From assembly GCA_016713335.1 (NCBI GenBank), contig JADJPH010000002.1, positions 1 to 64,000 on the forward strand: a DNA stretch of 64,000 nucleotides, read 5' to 3'. The notes beneath the pieces are model-generated. The model made no database searches, was not told the DNA's origin, and saw only the letters and a list, made by a program, of their open reading frames with translations. Of the stretch, positions 45,981 to 55,862 are shown piece after piece. The position numbers were made by a program, and so were the translations under genes. Position 1 is the first letter of the stretch; each line of letters begins with the position of its first letter. This stretch comes from Candidatus Fredericiella danica. GTDB taxonomy: Bacteria > Chloroflexota > Anaerolineae > Caldilineales > Caldilineaceae.

Positions 45981-48827
45981 ATGGTCACATGTTTGCACCG
46001 TCATGCAAGAGTGTTGGCGCTAGCATCCCTGCTATTTGTGACGATCGGCAGCCTATGGGCGTGGGCGCCGGCGTCCGCGCAGGACCGAGCCCTGGTAATG
46101 CCGGATAGCCGGTGGGGAGGCAGCGCCCCGAACATCCGGATCAATGGACGCGGCCTTGCCGTGAAGTCTGCTGCACCGGACATCGCTGCAAACCTGGCGG
46201 CAGCGCCCGCCATGGCTTCTTCAGATACATTCGGATACACCTGGAGTGGTTGGCCGCCTAATTGGATCGACGCCCGCGATGGCGGCATTGAAGTTGGGTG
46301 GACCGGCGACCAGGCAACTGCGGTTGGCCCGCTTCCTCTGCCGTTCCCCTTCAAGTATTACGAGTACACCTATAACAGCTTTTGGATTGCATCCGGTTAC
46401 ATCACGTTTCAGGATTCACCAAACTGGGATACGCAACCCGATATCCCCTCCCCTGCACAGCCGAATACGATCGTCGCCCCGTATGCAACGCCACTTGGCA
46501 TTGAACTGCCTAACGCAAAGCATCGTATGTACTACAAGAGTGGCGGCAGCGCTCCAAATCGCTTTCTTGCCGTCGAATGGTACAAAGTGCAGCAAGGGAA
46601 CGATGGCGCCGTGTCGGACTTCACCTTTGAGGTGGTGCTCTACGAAAGCGGCAACATCATGTTCCAGTACGCGGATATGAACTACACCGGAACTTCTTAC
46701 TATTGTGGGTCATCTGGGATCGAAGACTCGACTGGCCTTGATGGCATGCTGGTGGAAAACGACTACTGCGACCAGATTGCAAGCGACCACGGGGTCTACA
46801 TCACGCGTCCGGCGCCATCGGCGCGCGTGCGGGTGGCGCCGCGGAGCCTCGGGCGCTTCACCCAGGCCAATACTCAGGAGGTCTTCAATTTTAGCGTCCG
46901 CAACACCGGCGACCTGGGAACAGACACGTACAACCTCAGCGTTGCCAGCGCGTGGCCGGCGACACTCTACAGCGCAATTGGCGCGCCATTGGTGGATACA
47001 AATCAGGATGGGTTGCCCGATACCGGACCAATTGCACAGGGAAGCCAACGTACCTTCCGCGTTGCCGTGGCGTCGCCAGCCTACGTAAATCTGGGCGTCA
47101 ACAATTTTGCCACCGTCACTGCGCAATCGGCGCGCAACGGTGCAAAGCAAGGTAGCGTGCGAGTTGCAACTACCTTTGCGGCGCCCTTTGCGCAAGCCTA
47201 CACTGATCAGGGTGACAACAGTGGTGATGTCCGCATGGATCTGGTTGATCCCGGCCTGACGCGATCCAAAGCGATTGTCACTTCCGGGGCATTGGCAACA
47301 TTCCCCTCTATCGTGGCATTGCCCGGCGGCGGCTATCTTCAAATGTGGTATCTGTACCGTTCCAACGGCGCCGGTGACTATTATAAGGAACTCTACAGGG
47401 CTGTGCTCGACGCGAATGGCGTCACAGTACATCCGGCGCGTTTATTGATGCAGACCCCACTATCGGGAAATGCCCGCGTGTGGGATCAGAACTTTGTTGT
47501 CGAGGTTGCCCCAGATGGTCACGTTGTCATCGGCTGGGTACGCTGGCAGTACCGTGCTGACAATGACACCCAGAATGCGAACGTCTACTATATGGTGCTT
47601 GATCAGACCGGAGCGGTGAGCCGTACGCCAACTGTCTTGACTAACAATACCGCGTGGTACAAGTGGGGCGTTGATGGTTATGTGGGATCCGATGTTCCAG
47701 CACTCGCTGCCACAGCCGATAATCACTTCTTGTTGGCGTGGGAGCGCGAAGAAATCCAAGGGGGAACATGGCGCGAAAATATCGATTATGCCGTCTTAAA
47801 CAACATTGGCACATTGCTAAAGGGACCAGTCCCATTCTCAGATGCCTACAGTAAAGACAATGCCACCGATCCTGCACTTGTTACGCTTGCCGACGGCCGC
47901 GTGCTATTGGTTTACAATGGCACACATGGCATGAGTCGCGCCGTACTCGACAGCGCGGGCACTGTGGTGCAAGGGGAGGTGCAACTCGGCTCAAACTGGA
48001 TCTGGCAGCCCCGGAGTCCAGTTGCCGAATGGGCGCACGCTCCTGGCGTGGGTTGTGCGCAACGCCGCGCTTGCGCGCTATCAGCTCTATACGATGCTCT
48101 TGGAGAAAGGGTCGTTCGCAATACTTACCGGGCCAACGACCTTTGCACAGCCAGCAACCTGGTCGGGTGACAAGTATCCGTCAGTTACCGTAGACGAAGC
48201 GGGCCACGCGATCATCACCTGGACCGAAAACGATTCTGCACTCTGGAGTTGGCTGTACTACGCACTATTCGACGGAGATGGCGACGTAATCACAATCCCA
48301 TGCCGTTCATTGAGAGCAAAACGCCAAGCAACGAAACGGCCATGATCGTGATCAGTGCCGAGGGCGATGGCAACGCCCCAAACCGCCGTGTGCCACCAAC
48401 CACTGCCGGCGTCGACGCCTACGTAAAGACAAGCTTACTTGCTGTTGGGGAGCCAGGCGGCGTTGCCCCGATCTTTGTGGAAGTTGGCAACCTGGGTCAG
48501 GATTTCATGATTGGGGCCAGCGTGACGGTGTCGCTGACTGGTGGCCTCACCTTTGTTGGCAGCAACCCGGCGCCGGATCCCTCCATGTCCAGTGTCGCTG
48601 GTGCACCTCCACCGGTCGCGGTAACGTGGAGCATTCCGGAGTTGGCGTTTCAGGGTGTCGGCCGGATCGTGCTTTACGTTCAGGTGCCGGAGGTCGAGGT
48701 TGGTAAGCGCTTTGTTGTTGGGGTGTCGCTAAATGCACCCAGCGACCTTCTCCCTGAGAACAACGAGATCAGCCTCCGGGTGATGGCAGCGCGACAGGTG
48801 TTGATGCCGGAACTGATGAGGCAGTAA
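45981..48827 (+). CDS. Large secreted beta-rich surface protein (frameshifts near 48012 and 48279)
   Basis: About 948 residues after removing one C near 48012 and restoring one A near 48279. The signal peptide is MVTCLHRHARVLALASLLFVTIGSLWAWAPASA-like (cleavage after ASA); the ATG at 45981 is preferred to 45885 because of AGAGGA upstream and the leader position. Residues 80-270 look like an extracellular beta-sandwich (GYTWSGWPPNWIDARDGG ... FKYYEYTYNSFWIASGYITF ... FEVVLYESGNIMFQYADM). A DUF11/CARDB-like domain (NFSVRNTGDLGTDTYNLSV) follows, then a propeller-like middle part with repeated DGHVVIGWVRW / DGRVLLVYNGT strands, then a second CARDB-like domain at the C-terminus (FVEVGNLGQDFMIGASVTVSL). 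No membrane anchor or LPXTG is seen, so it may be released or held by the surface layer. Function unknown. Confidence 0.78.
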
Positions 48828-48863
48828 GCGAAGTCGTGTGTCGTCCCCGGCATGGGGCGCACG

Positions 48864-48905
48864 CTGGAGACTGCACGCCGGCACCACCCGGCGTACAGTC
48901 TCCAG
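48864..48905. repeat. 18-bp palindromic stem with a 6-base loop
   Basis: CTGGAGACTGCACGCCGG pairs with CCGGCGTACAGTCTCCAG around CACCAC with a single mismatch. It lies 36 bases after the stop of the secreted protein, with TCTTGCACATTTCTCTT after it. It is a candidate terminator, although the long, nearly perfect stem is also like a REP-type or miniature mobile element. Confidence 0.6.
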
Positions 48906-49072
48906 AAGATCTCTTGCACATTTCTCTTCCATTCCATTACAATCCTAACGCAAAACCATTCCACCCACTCGCCTGTGACCCTGACTGAGCCCATGATCAC
49001 TGCCAGCGCAAGCGGTTCCATGCTTTACCTCCGGCGCCGATGCGCACCGCCAGATTCACAGGACCGCCGCTG

Positions 49073-49261
49073 ATGAATGTCTTCCAGACCCACGCCCAGA
49101 TCGTTGACGACTACGCCACGTACATTCATGGCTTTCTCAAGGCGAAGTTCAGACGCGTGATCGCTGACTTTCCCCCTGAGCTGGAAGCGAACGCCGCCAA
49201 CTGGTACTCGAATCTATGGGATTTCGTATCGGTCGTTCAGTCAGTACTGCACGAAGTCTGA
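49073..49261 (+). pseudogene. Short fragment resembling the N-terminus of a defence-type helicase
   Basis: The open frame starts MNVFQTHAQIVDDYATYIHGFL, a pattern I associate with the first residues of large DEAD/DEAH helicases found in phage-defence loci. After about residue 25 the similarity stops and the remaining 38 residues (KFRRVIADFPPELEANAANW ...) match nothing I recognise. At 62 residues it is far too short to work. It lies just before a methylase remnant on the same strand. The identification rests on a short match and is tentative. Confidence 0.35.
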
Positions 49262-49297
49262 GCGCGTAAGTATAGTGGAGCGCTAAAATCCCATCCT

Positions 49298-49825
49298 CGT
49301 TATTCGCCGTCAGACTGTTTCGAGACCTTTGCCTTCCCTGCAGACGTCTGGCAAATGAGCGATGCTGCGCTTGCCATCACCGGCAGGCACTATCACGAGC
49401 ATCGCCGGAGCCTGATGTAGCAGCTCTGGCTCGGGCTGACCGACACCTACAATCTGTTCCACACCCCTGACCTGACGCCGGCGCGAGTGGCGAAGGTGAG
49501 CAAGCAGCCCGCCGGCGAAGCCGAGGCCGGCTATGCCGGGATCCTGGAACTGCGCCGGCTGCACGGCGAACTGGACCGTGCGGTGCGCGATGCGTACGGG
49601 TGGCAGGATCTCGACCTTGGTCACGACTTCTATGCGGTGGAGACACTGCCGGAAGAGGATCGGATCCGGTATACGATCAGCCCCGCGGCGCGCAAGGAGG
49701 TGCTGCGGAGATTGTTGGCGTTGAATCGAGAGAGGCGCGGAGGAAGCCGCGACCGCGCCGGTGAAGAAGGGGAAGGAGAGAACGGGGAAGGTGGAGGAAG
49801 AGGGCGGCAGGGGAGGTTGTTGTAG
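49298..49825 (+). pseudogene. C-terminal remnant of an Eco57I/MmeI-like DNA methylase
   Basis: One frame reads RYSPSDCFETFAFPADVW, then a TAG stop at 49418-49420, then QLWLGLTDTYNLFHTPDL, ELRRLHGELDRAVRDAYGW, DLDLGHDFYAVE and RIRYTISPAARKEVLRRLLALNRER. These are the hallmarks of the C-terminal target-recognition end of large restriction-modification methylases of the type used in BREX, DISARM and type IIG systems. The catalytic N-terminal domain is absent and the stop is in frame, so this is a decayed gene. A Gly/Glu-rich tail ends at 49825. Confidence 0.7.
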
Positions 49826-50053
49826 TCGCCACCTTTTATGCCTTCTTCATAGCGTTCGTCCAACCAGGTAGCCATGAGTTCCTCCTCCGCACCGACTGAT
49901 GCCGTGCGCAACGCCTGCCGGATGGCACCAGCATCCACTTCCCTCTGCACGGTGACGACGTTGTGCAGCACTATGATGACATATCTTCAGGATTGAACAT
50001 AACACGCTCGAAGTTGTCGCGACGGTTGACAACCTGTGCTATCATAGAACATA
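49826..50053. other. Gap with an unassigned leftward fragment and possible promoter
   Basis: On the minus strand 49971-49809 could encode about 50 residues ending MATWLDERYEEGIKGG, which is reminiscent of the C-terminal tail of Rpn/DUF4351-like proteins, but the match is too short to call a gene. On the plus strand TGCTATCAT at about 50037-50045 is an extended -10 type sequence that could start transcription of the structured element at 50054. Nothing else is recognised. Confidence 0.3.
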
Positions 50054-50143
50054 GATGACTTGGCGGTGTGTTGCCCTTTCCGACGTATGGGCGGATAGGG
50101 GGCACGCGTAGCCCGCGAGGGAAGCCAAGTCACTTTTTATTGG
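50054..50143 (+). ncRNA. Candidate structured RNA with 9-bp closing stem and T tract
   Basis: TGACTTGGC (50056-50064) pairs with GCCAAGTCA (50124-50132). Inside are a second hairpin (CCCTTTCCG with CGGATAGGG, one mismatch) and a short GCG/CGC one. CTTTTTATT follows the closing stem, as in a factor-independent terminator. An extended -10 lies just upstream. No known RNA family is recognised. It could also be simply the terminator of a lost gene. Confidence 0.35.
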
Positions 50144-50602
50144 AAGGCACTGTGTATCTCCTCAAAAGTAAGATGGCGATATCGCTGGCGACTACGGAGT
50201 TGAAACACTTCACGGGCAAGGCGGTCGGCCTTCGATCCCTTCACCTGCTGAAATAGGACGCGCCTGCCGCTGAAGTTGGGCTGCGTCTGTCTAAGCAACG
50301 GAACTAATTCGTTTTTTGAGTTTGGCTTGGATACCATCTCCTGGATAGTCTCTATCAATGACGATATACTCGATCTGCGCCAGATCATCTGCCACGATTA
50401 CCCGAATGGGTGCAGCCATCAATACAAGCGCATGATAGGTGCCCTTGCGGTGTGGATACCGCCGGCGTAGCCACTGGCGCACGGCTTGTTTGACCGGAGC
50501 GGTTACGACCAGAACTCGGGCTGAACCGTTGGTCATAGCGATCACGCTGTCCGCAGACCAGTTCTCTAGCTTGGCGCTGACGTCAACGTAGACAACGCTC
50601 AT
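50137..50602 (-). CDS. Hypothetical protein, possibly RNase H-like (one frameshift near 50314)
   Basis: About 154 residues after removing one A from an A6 run near 50314, which joins GDGIQAKLKNELVPLLRQTQ. It opens with a beta strand (MSVVYVDVSAKLENWSADSVIAM), has alternating strands and helices, a DRDYPGD motif near residue 90, and a basic C-terminus (GSKADRLAREVFQLRSRQRYR). The order of strands and the early aspartate are compatible with an RNase H-like fold, but no catalytic set can be assigned. I do not recognise a named family. It lies alone among decayed defence genes and repeats. It could be a mobile or defence-associated protein. Confidence 0.55.
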
Positions 50603-50952
50603 CAGTGCCCCTCACCGCGTGGACTCAGTGGGCAATACCACCCCAACCGTATTTTGATCCTACCAGGATTTTGCGCACGCGATCTACGAAAAAGCTCCAG
50701 AGTTTTTCCAGCGGACGGGGGGATCACCACCCTGACGGGATGGTGCTCTGACAAGAAGGTGCTCTCCCTGACAGACGGGGACGGAGATGCCCGCACTGGC
50801 GGGGGACGTACGTCAATCAGCGCCATGCGCGTAATGAATGTCCCCAGCTCTCCTTACTTTTCCCTCAAATCCTCCAGTGGTAAACTTCTATGCCAATGCA
50901 TCGATGTTGTACGCCCATCGACATTCCTGTTTTGCCCTGATTCGAGGTCCTC
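50603..50952. other. Non-coding gap with copy of the intron-flanking repeat
   Basis: The 350 bases between the unknown protein and the desulfhydrase gene contain no supported gene. A weak leftward open frame (50826-50602) is biased and unlike a protein. The only notable item is the 30-base repeat at 50724-50753. A related GGTGCTCTCCCTGACAGA follows it. Confidence 0.6.
50724..50753 (+). repeat. Second copy of the 30-bp repeat found at the intron 3' junction
   Basis: Identical over 30 bases to 2431-2460, including the hairpin CACCACCC / GGGATGGTG. The bases upstream (AGCGGACGGGGGGA) do not match those upstream of the intron at 26-39, so this is not simply the empty intron site. Confidence 0.8.
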
Positions 50953-51993
50953 ATGAGACGCGAAGACGAACTTCGTTCCGCCATCGCGCGGCTGCCGCGC
51001 ATCCCACTGGGCAACTACCCGACGCCGCTGGAACCGTTGCCGCGGCTCTCGGCGACGCTCGGCGGACCGCTCATCTACCTGAAGCGCGACGACTTGACGG
51101 GGCTGGCGTTTGGCGGGAACAAGACCCGCATGTTGGAATTCAGCCTGGCCGATGCGCTTGCCAAAGGGGCGGAGGTCATCGTCACGGGGATGGCCGTCCA
51201 GTCGAACTACTGCCGCCAACTGGCGGCCGCTTGCGCCAGGGTGGGCCTGCCACTGTACCTGGTGTTGCGTGCCGTGCGTGAGATCGATGAAGTTCAGATC
51301 CAGGGCAACCATCTGCTCCAACGGTTGTTTGGCGCCCACATCGAAGTCGTCCCCAATAACGATCGCTTGCTCCAGCGGGAACGGATCGCCGCCACCGCCG
51401 ACCGGCTGCGGGCTGAAGGCAAACGCGTCTACGTCCCGCGGCAGACGGATACGGTCGATCTAGATGCGATCGCCTATATCGAGAGCGTGCTCGAAATGCA
51501 GGTGCAGTGTCGCGCCCTGGGCACTCAGCCGCAAGCCCTCTATCTTGCGGCAGCGGACACAACCCAGGCAGGCATCGTATTGGCGCACAAGGTTCTGCGC
51601 ACCGGCATGCCGGTCCGTGGTGTCAACCCTTTTGAGGCGGGCGGCGAGCGCATCACTGAGATGTTGGCGATGGCCCGGCAGGCGGCGACCCGGTTGGGGC
51701 TGGAGGTCGACCTGGCGGAAAGTGACTTCGAAAACGACACCGGCTATGTGGGCGAACGATACGGCATCCCCACGGCTGAGGGGCTGGCGGCGCTGCACCT
51801 CGTTGCCCGGCAGGAGGGTATCCTGCTCGATCCGGTGTATACAAGCAAAGCGATGGCCGCCTTGATCGCTGACATTGCACAAGGCAAGTTTTTGAGCGAT
51901 GCGCCTGTTCTCTTTCTGCACACCGGCGGCGCCCCTGCGATCTTCGGCTACGCCGATGATATCCTTGCCAGCCTACCGCAGGAGCCAGGTTGA
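50953..51993 (+). CDS. PLP-dependent D-cysteine desulfhydrase/ACC deaminase family enzyme
   Basis: A 346-residue fold-type II PLP enzyme. The PLP lysine is in GLAFGGNKTRMLEFSLADAL (about residues 50-70), and the conserved AVQSNYCRQLAAACARVGL follows, matching the QSNxxR pattern of D-cysteine desulfhydrases. A second conserved region is TDTVDLDAIAYIESVLE, and the C-terminus has LFLHTGGAPAIFGYAD, the usual HTGG phosphate-binding segment. Such enzymes release sulfide, ammonia and pyruvate from D-cysteine or act on related amino acids; the exact substrate cannot be read from sequence. It stands alone, 73 bases before an aldo-keto reductase on the same strand. Confidence 0.88.
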   Translation: MRREDELRSAIARLPRIPLGNYPTPLEPLPRLSATLGGPLIYLKRDDLTGLAFGGNKTRMLEFSLADALAKGAEVIVTGMAVQSNYCRQLAAACARVGLPLYLVLRAVREIDEVQIQGNHLLQRLFGAHIEVVPNNDRLLQRERIAATADRLRAEGKRVYVPRQTDTVDLDAIAYIESVLEMQVQCRALGTQPQALYLAAADTTQAGIVLAHKVLRTGMPVRGVNPFEAGGERITEMLAMARQAATRLGLEVDLAESDFENDTGYVGERYGIPTAEGLAALHLVARQEGILLDPVYTSKAMAALIADIAQGKFLSDAPVLFLHTGGAPAIFGYADDILASLPQEPG

Positions 51994-52066
51994 GAGATCT
52001 TTCGTTTTCTGGTAATGAATCGCTGGTCGTTGTCCGCTAGCTGTTTGGAAACTAGGAGCCACGCTC

Positions 52067-53026
52067 ATGAATTATCGCCAAATGGGGCGCACCGGTCTGA
52101 AGGTCTCTGAGATCTGTCTGGGTACGATGCAGTGGGGATGGACTGCGGACGAGAAGGCGAGCTTCGCCGTGATGGATGCCTTTGTGGAGGCGGGCGGCAA
52201 CTTCATCGATACGGCCGATATCTATAGCCGGTGGGCGGAAGGCAACCCCGGCGGCGTCAGTGAGGCGATCATCGGCCGGTGGCTGCAGGCGCGCGGCAAC
52301 CGCGACCAAATCATCGTGGCGACAAAGGTGCGGGGCCGTATGTGGGAGGGGCCTAATGGTGAAGGTCTCAGCCGCGGCCATATCATGAAGGCCTGTGACG
52401 ACTCACTGCGCCGTCTGCAGACCGATTACATTGATCTTTACCAGACGCACTTCTATGACGTCGATACCCCGATTGAGGAGACGATGGAGGCGTTGGACGC
52501 GCTTGTGCGCAGTGGGAAGGTCCGCTACGTTGGCTGCTCCAATTACAGCGCATGGCGGCTGATGCACGCCCTCTGGATGAGCGACAAGCGCAATCTTGTG
52601 CGCTATGATTCCGTCCAGCCGCACTATAATCTGGTCCACCGCGCCGAATTCGAACGCGAGCTCAAGGAGATCTGCATCGAATTCGGACTGGGTGTCGTGC
52701 CATACAGCCCGTTGGCCGGTGGCTTTTTGACGGGCAAATACCGGCGTGAACAAGCGGCCGATTCGCCGCGCGCCGAGGGTGTGCGCAATCGCTACATGAA
52801 TGACCGCGGCTTTGCGGTGTTGGACGCCGTTGACGCGATCGCCGCCGAGCGTCATCTGACCCCGCTCCAGGTAGCGTTGGCCTGGCAACTCAATCAGCCC
52901 TTTATCACCGCGCCCATCATCGGTGCAAACAGCGTCGAACAATTAAACGAAAGCCTCTCCGCCGTTGGCGTGGTCCTTGCTCCGGCTGAGATGCAGATGC
53001 TGAGTGAAGTGAGCGCCTGGAACTGA
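52067..53026 (+). CDS. Aldo-keto reductase
   Basis: A 319-residue NAD(P)H-dependent reductase with a TIM-barrel fold. The catalytic tetrad is visible: D and Y in [12 protein letters not shown] (about residues 45-57), K in [12 protein letters not shown] and H in [11 protein letters not shown]. The C-terminal cofactor loop reads [23 protein letters not shown]. The family reduces aldehydes, ketones or sugars; the sequence suggests the AKR11/YhdN-like group. Its gene lies between the desulfhydrase and an MFS transporter on the same strand, with separate ribosome sites. Confidence 0.9.
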   Translation: MNYRQMGRTGLKVSEICLGTMQWGWTADEKASFAVMDAFVEAGGNFIDTADIYSRWAEGNPGGVSEAIIGRWLQARGNRDQIIVATKVRGRMWEGPNGEGLSRGHIMKACDDSLRRLQTDYIDLYQTHFYDVDTPIEETMEALDALVRSGKVRYVGCSNYSAWRLMHALWMSDKRNLVRYDSVQPHYNLVHRAEFERELKEICIEFGLGVVPYSPLAGGFLTGKYRREQAADSPRAEGVRNRYMNDRGFAVLDAVDAIAAERHLTPLQVALAWQLNQPFITAPIIGANSVEQLNESLSAVGVVLAPAEMQMLSEVSAWN

Positions 53027-53069
53027 GACCCCCGCCCCGACCCTTGGGGCAAAAGAATCGAGCGAACTT

Positions 53070-54358
53070 GTGAAATCAAATCGTTCGGCGCTGATGATCC
53101 TCGCCGTTTCGCTCATCATCGTCATGCTGGGCTTCGGCATCGCCATCCCGCTGATGCCCTTTTATATCATTCACTTCGACGCTTCCGGGATGGCGATGGG
53201 GCTGACGATCGCCCTCTATTCGTTGATGCAATTCATCTTTGCACCGGTGTGGGGGCGGTTGTCGGATCAGGTAGGGCGCAAGCCGGTCCTGATGATCGGG
53301 GTGGCCGGCTACGCAGCCGCCTTTTTTCTTCAAGGCATTTCGCCGAATCTCTACTGGTTTATCGGCTCACGCACCCTGGCGGGGATCCTGTCTTCTGCGG
53401 CGCTGCCCACGGCCATGGCCTATGTGGCAGATACAACGTCGCCGGAGGATCGTGCCCCGGCGGCGGGATGCTTGGGGCTGCGATGGGCATTGGGATGATC
53501 TTTGGTCCCTTGTTGGGTGGTTTGCTCGCCCATGTGACGCTGCCGGCGTCGCCACTGCTTGCGTCGCTGCTGCAAGTGACGACGGACCCCGCCACAGGGC
53601 AGACGATCAATTTGTCGATCCCCTTCTTTGTGAGTGCGCTCCTCGCACTGGCGGTCCTGCCGCTGATCTACTTCCTGTTGCCTGAGTCGCTGCCGAAGGA
53701 GCGGCGCATTGCGCAAACGTCGACGGGGAAATCGCAGTTTCATCTTCTGCTTGAAGGGTTACGGGGCGAATCCGGTTTTCTCTACGCCCTGGCGTTTCTG
53801 TTGGCCTTTGCGCTGGCGAATATGGAGACCGTGCTTGCGCTCTATGGGGCCGACCGCTTCAACATGGGGCCGGCGCAGGTTGGGTTCCTCATGGGGGCGA
53901 TGGGCATCGTATCTGTGATTCAGCAGGGTGCGGTCATTGGTCCACTGACACGCAAAGCCGGCGAAGTTCGTGTCATTCAAGGTGGGCTTTTGGCGGGCAT
54001 CTTGGGGTTTGCTGCGGTTGCCGTTGCGCCGACTATGCTCTTGATGATTTTGGCGGTGCTGGTGCTCACGAGTGGGAACGTGCTGCTCCAGCCGAGTGTC
54101 ACGGCGCTCATCTCACGGCGCGCCGGCGAAGGGCAGGGTGTGGCGATGGGGATGAATAATTCATTTCAAGCGCTTGGCCGTGCGACCGGTCCGCTCTGGG
54201 CCGGTGTGGCTTTTGATATCTACAGCACACTCTCCTTCTGGACTGGTGCGTTGATTCAGTTGATTGCTTTGCTGGCATCGCTCAAGCTATTGCATCCGGC
54301 GCCTGCCAGCGCGGAAACAGAGATGGGGGAAGGAAAACATGGCGCAGTTGCAGGGTAA
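53070..54358 (+). CDS. MFS transporter, TetA-like (one frameshift near 53458)
   Basis: About 429 residues and twelve probable helices, once one C is restored in a C run near 53458, joining EDRAPGGGMLGAAMGIGMIFGPLLGG. The N-terminal part contains the motif-A loop GRLSDQVGRKPVLMIG typical of drug-efflux members, and the second half has FNMGPAQVGFLMGAMGIV and ISRRAGEGQGVAMGMNNSFQALG. The start is GTG at 53070. Its end overlaps the next gene's start by 20 bases, so the two are translated together. Substrate unknown. Confidence 0.88.
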
Positions 54359-55196
54359 AGTCGCGGTGATCACAGGGGGCACTCGGGGTCTCGGTCTTGC
54401 CATCGCCCAGGCATACGCCAGCGAAGGCGCCGCGGTTGTGGTCGCATCGCGGTCGGAGAAGTCGGTCACGTCAGCCGTTGCCGGTTTGCGGCAGTCGGGC
54501 GCCCAGGCCAGCGGTTTGGCTGTCGACGTCGGAAATCTGGACGAGGTGGTAGCATTGGCCGCCCATGCTGCCAGCACATTTGGGAGACTGGACATCTGGG
54601 TCAATAACGCAGGTATTTCCAGCCCGTTTGGGCCGACAGCGAGCGGGAATCCCGAGAGCTTTCATCAAGTGGTTCAGACCAATGTTATCCCGGTGTATAA
54701 CGGTTCGCACTTGCGGCATGAGTACTTTCTGGCGCAGGGGCATGGAAAACTGGTCAATATGTTGGGGCGTGGCTGGCGAAAGCCAGTACCATTCCAAAAT
54801 GCCTATGCAGCAAGCAAGGCATGGGTCTTTTCGTTTACGATGGCGCTGGCGAAGGAGTATCAGGATTCCGGCGTGGGTGTCTACGCATTTAGTCCCGGCA
54901 TGGTGCTCACCGACATGTTGACTGACGTCAGTGTGATCGAAGGTTCGGAGGAAAAGCTCAGGAGTTTTGAGACCATCGTGCGTCTGTGGGGCAAACCGGC
55001 AGAGGAACCGGCCAGTCAGGCGGTGTGGCTGGCATCTGCGGCAACGGATGGCAAGACCGGTCTGGAGGTCAACTATCTGAATAACTGGCGGCTGTTACAA
55101 GGAGTCATCGGTGAAGGGTGGCGCCGGGTACGGCGTGTGCCTTCGGCGCCATTGTCCGTGCACCTTCATACGGTCAAGGCGTGGCGTGTGACGTGA
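54339..55196 (+). CDS. Short-chain dehydrogenase/reductase with unusual active site
   Basis: A 285-residue SDR. The Rossmann motif TGGTRGLGLAIAQAYASEGA, the DVGNLDEVVAL acidic turn and NNAGIS are normal. The catalytic Tyr and Lys are present in NAYAASKAW. The position normally taken by the catalytic Ser, about 13 residues before Tyr, reads VNMLGRGWRKPVP, with Gly or Arg instead. Either another residue takes part or activity is altered. The ATG at 54339 has GGAAGGA upstream. The C-terminal 40 residues (GEGWRRVRRVPSAPLSVHLH) are longer than typical. It overlaps the MFS gene by 20 bases. Confidence 0.85.
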   Translation: MAQLQGKVAVITGGTRGLGLAIAQAYASEGAAVVVASRSEKSVTSAVAGLRQSGAQASGLAVDVGNLDEVVALAAHAASTFGRLDIWVNNAGISSPFGPTASGNPESFHQVVQTNVIPVYNGSHLRHEYFLAQGHGKLVNMLGRGWRKPVPFQNAYAASKAWVFSFTMALAKEYQDSGVGVYAFSPGMVLTDMLTDVSVIEGSEEKLRSFETIVRLWGKPAEEPASQAVWLASAATDGKTGLEVNYLNNWRLLQGVIGEGWRRVRRVPSAPLSVHLHTVKAWRVT

Positions 55197-55297
55197 GGCG
55201 CATGACGTAATGTCGAAAGCCTGATCGGACGGTGGCGGGGTGGATGCGTCGCTGTCCCCGGGCGGTGCCGACCCATGGGGTGGCGGCGATGGGGAGA

Positions 55298-55837
55298 CTA
55301 CAGTCTGTCCTCAAGGTACAGAGTTCTCACAAATTTGTCGCCGACACGGGTGCGGTTGCTTTCCCCGGTTAGGGTGAAGCCCTGCTTGAGCCAGAATTGA
55401 AGACCGGTGGGGTTGAACTGCTCAATGCCCACGCGGGCAGTTTGCATTTGGGCGCCTTCGGCAAGCCAGCGCCGCAGCAGTTGCCATGCCTGGGTTGCGA
55501 CGCCTTGTCGCTGCCGCGGTTCAGCCACCATGATCATGCCAATGTAGACCGTCTTTTCAGCGGGCCACTGCAGCCGGAAATCGATCATCCCGATCAACTC
55601 GGCGCCTGCTTCCGCATTGCCGGGGTCGATGCGCTGCACGATCCCCATGAGAAAGCGGCCCGGTGTCTCCTGCGCGGCTTGCAGGTCGCGAATTGCCTGG
55701 TCAGGTGCAGCGCCTGGTAGATTGTAGAGGCCCCAGTACGCGGGCGTTGCAGCATAGACGGCCTGCAACGCTGTCGCATGGACGGTGGCGTCCAGCGGCA
55801 ACAAAGAAACGGATAGACTCAAGGTGTCTCTGTTCAT
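55298..55837 (-). CDS. GNAT-family N-acetyltransferase
   Basis: A 179-residue acetyltransferase. The acetyl-CoA-binding motif A is visible as IGMIMVAEPRQRQGVATQAWQLLRRWL (residues 95-125), with the upstream strand IGMIDFRLQW and the C-terminal strand LQFWLKQGFTLTGE. The N-terminal part (PAYWGLYNLPGAAPDQAIRDL) probably binds the acceptor, which is unknown. It lies 25 bases downstream of the dynamin-like gene on the same strand and may share its transcript. Confidence 0.88.
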   Translation of the reverse strand: MNRDTLSLSVSLLPLDATVHATALQAVYAATPAYWGLYNLPGAAPDQAIRDLQAAQETPGRFLMGIVQRIDPGNAEAGAELIGMIDFRLQWPAEKTVYIGMIMVAEPRQRQGVATQAWQLLRRWLAEGAQMQTARVGIEQFNPTGLQFWLKQGFTLTGESNRTRVGDKFVRTLYLEDRL

Positions 55838-55862
55838 GTGCGGCGGATGACCTTAGCAAGTC

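Noticed and set aside
50602..50826. A leftward 74-codon open frame in the repeat-containing gap
   Set aside because: It is Pro/Arg/Ser-rich, spans the dispersed repeat and has no homology I recognise.
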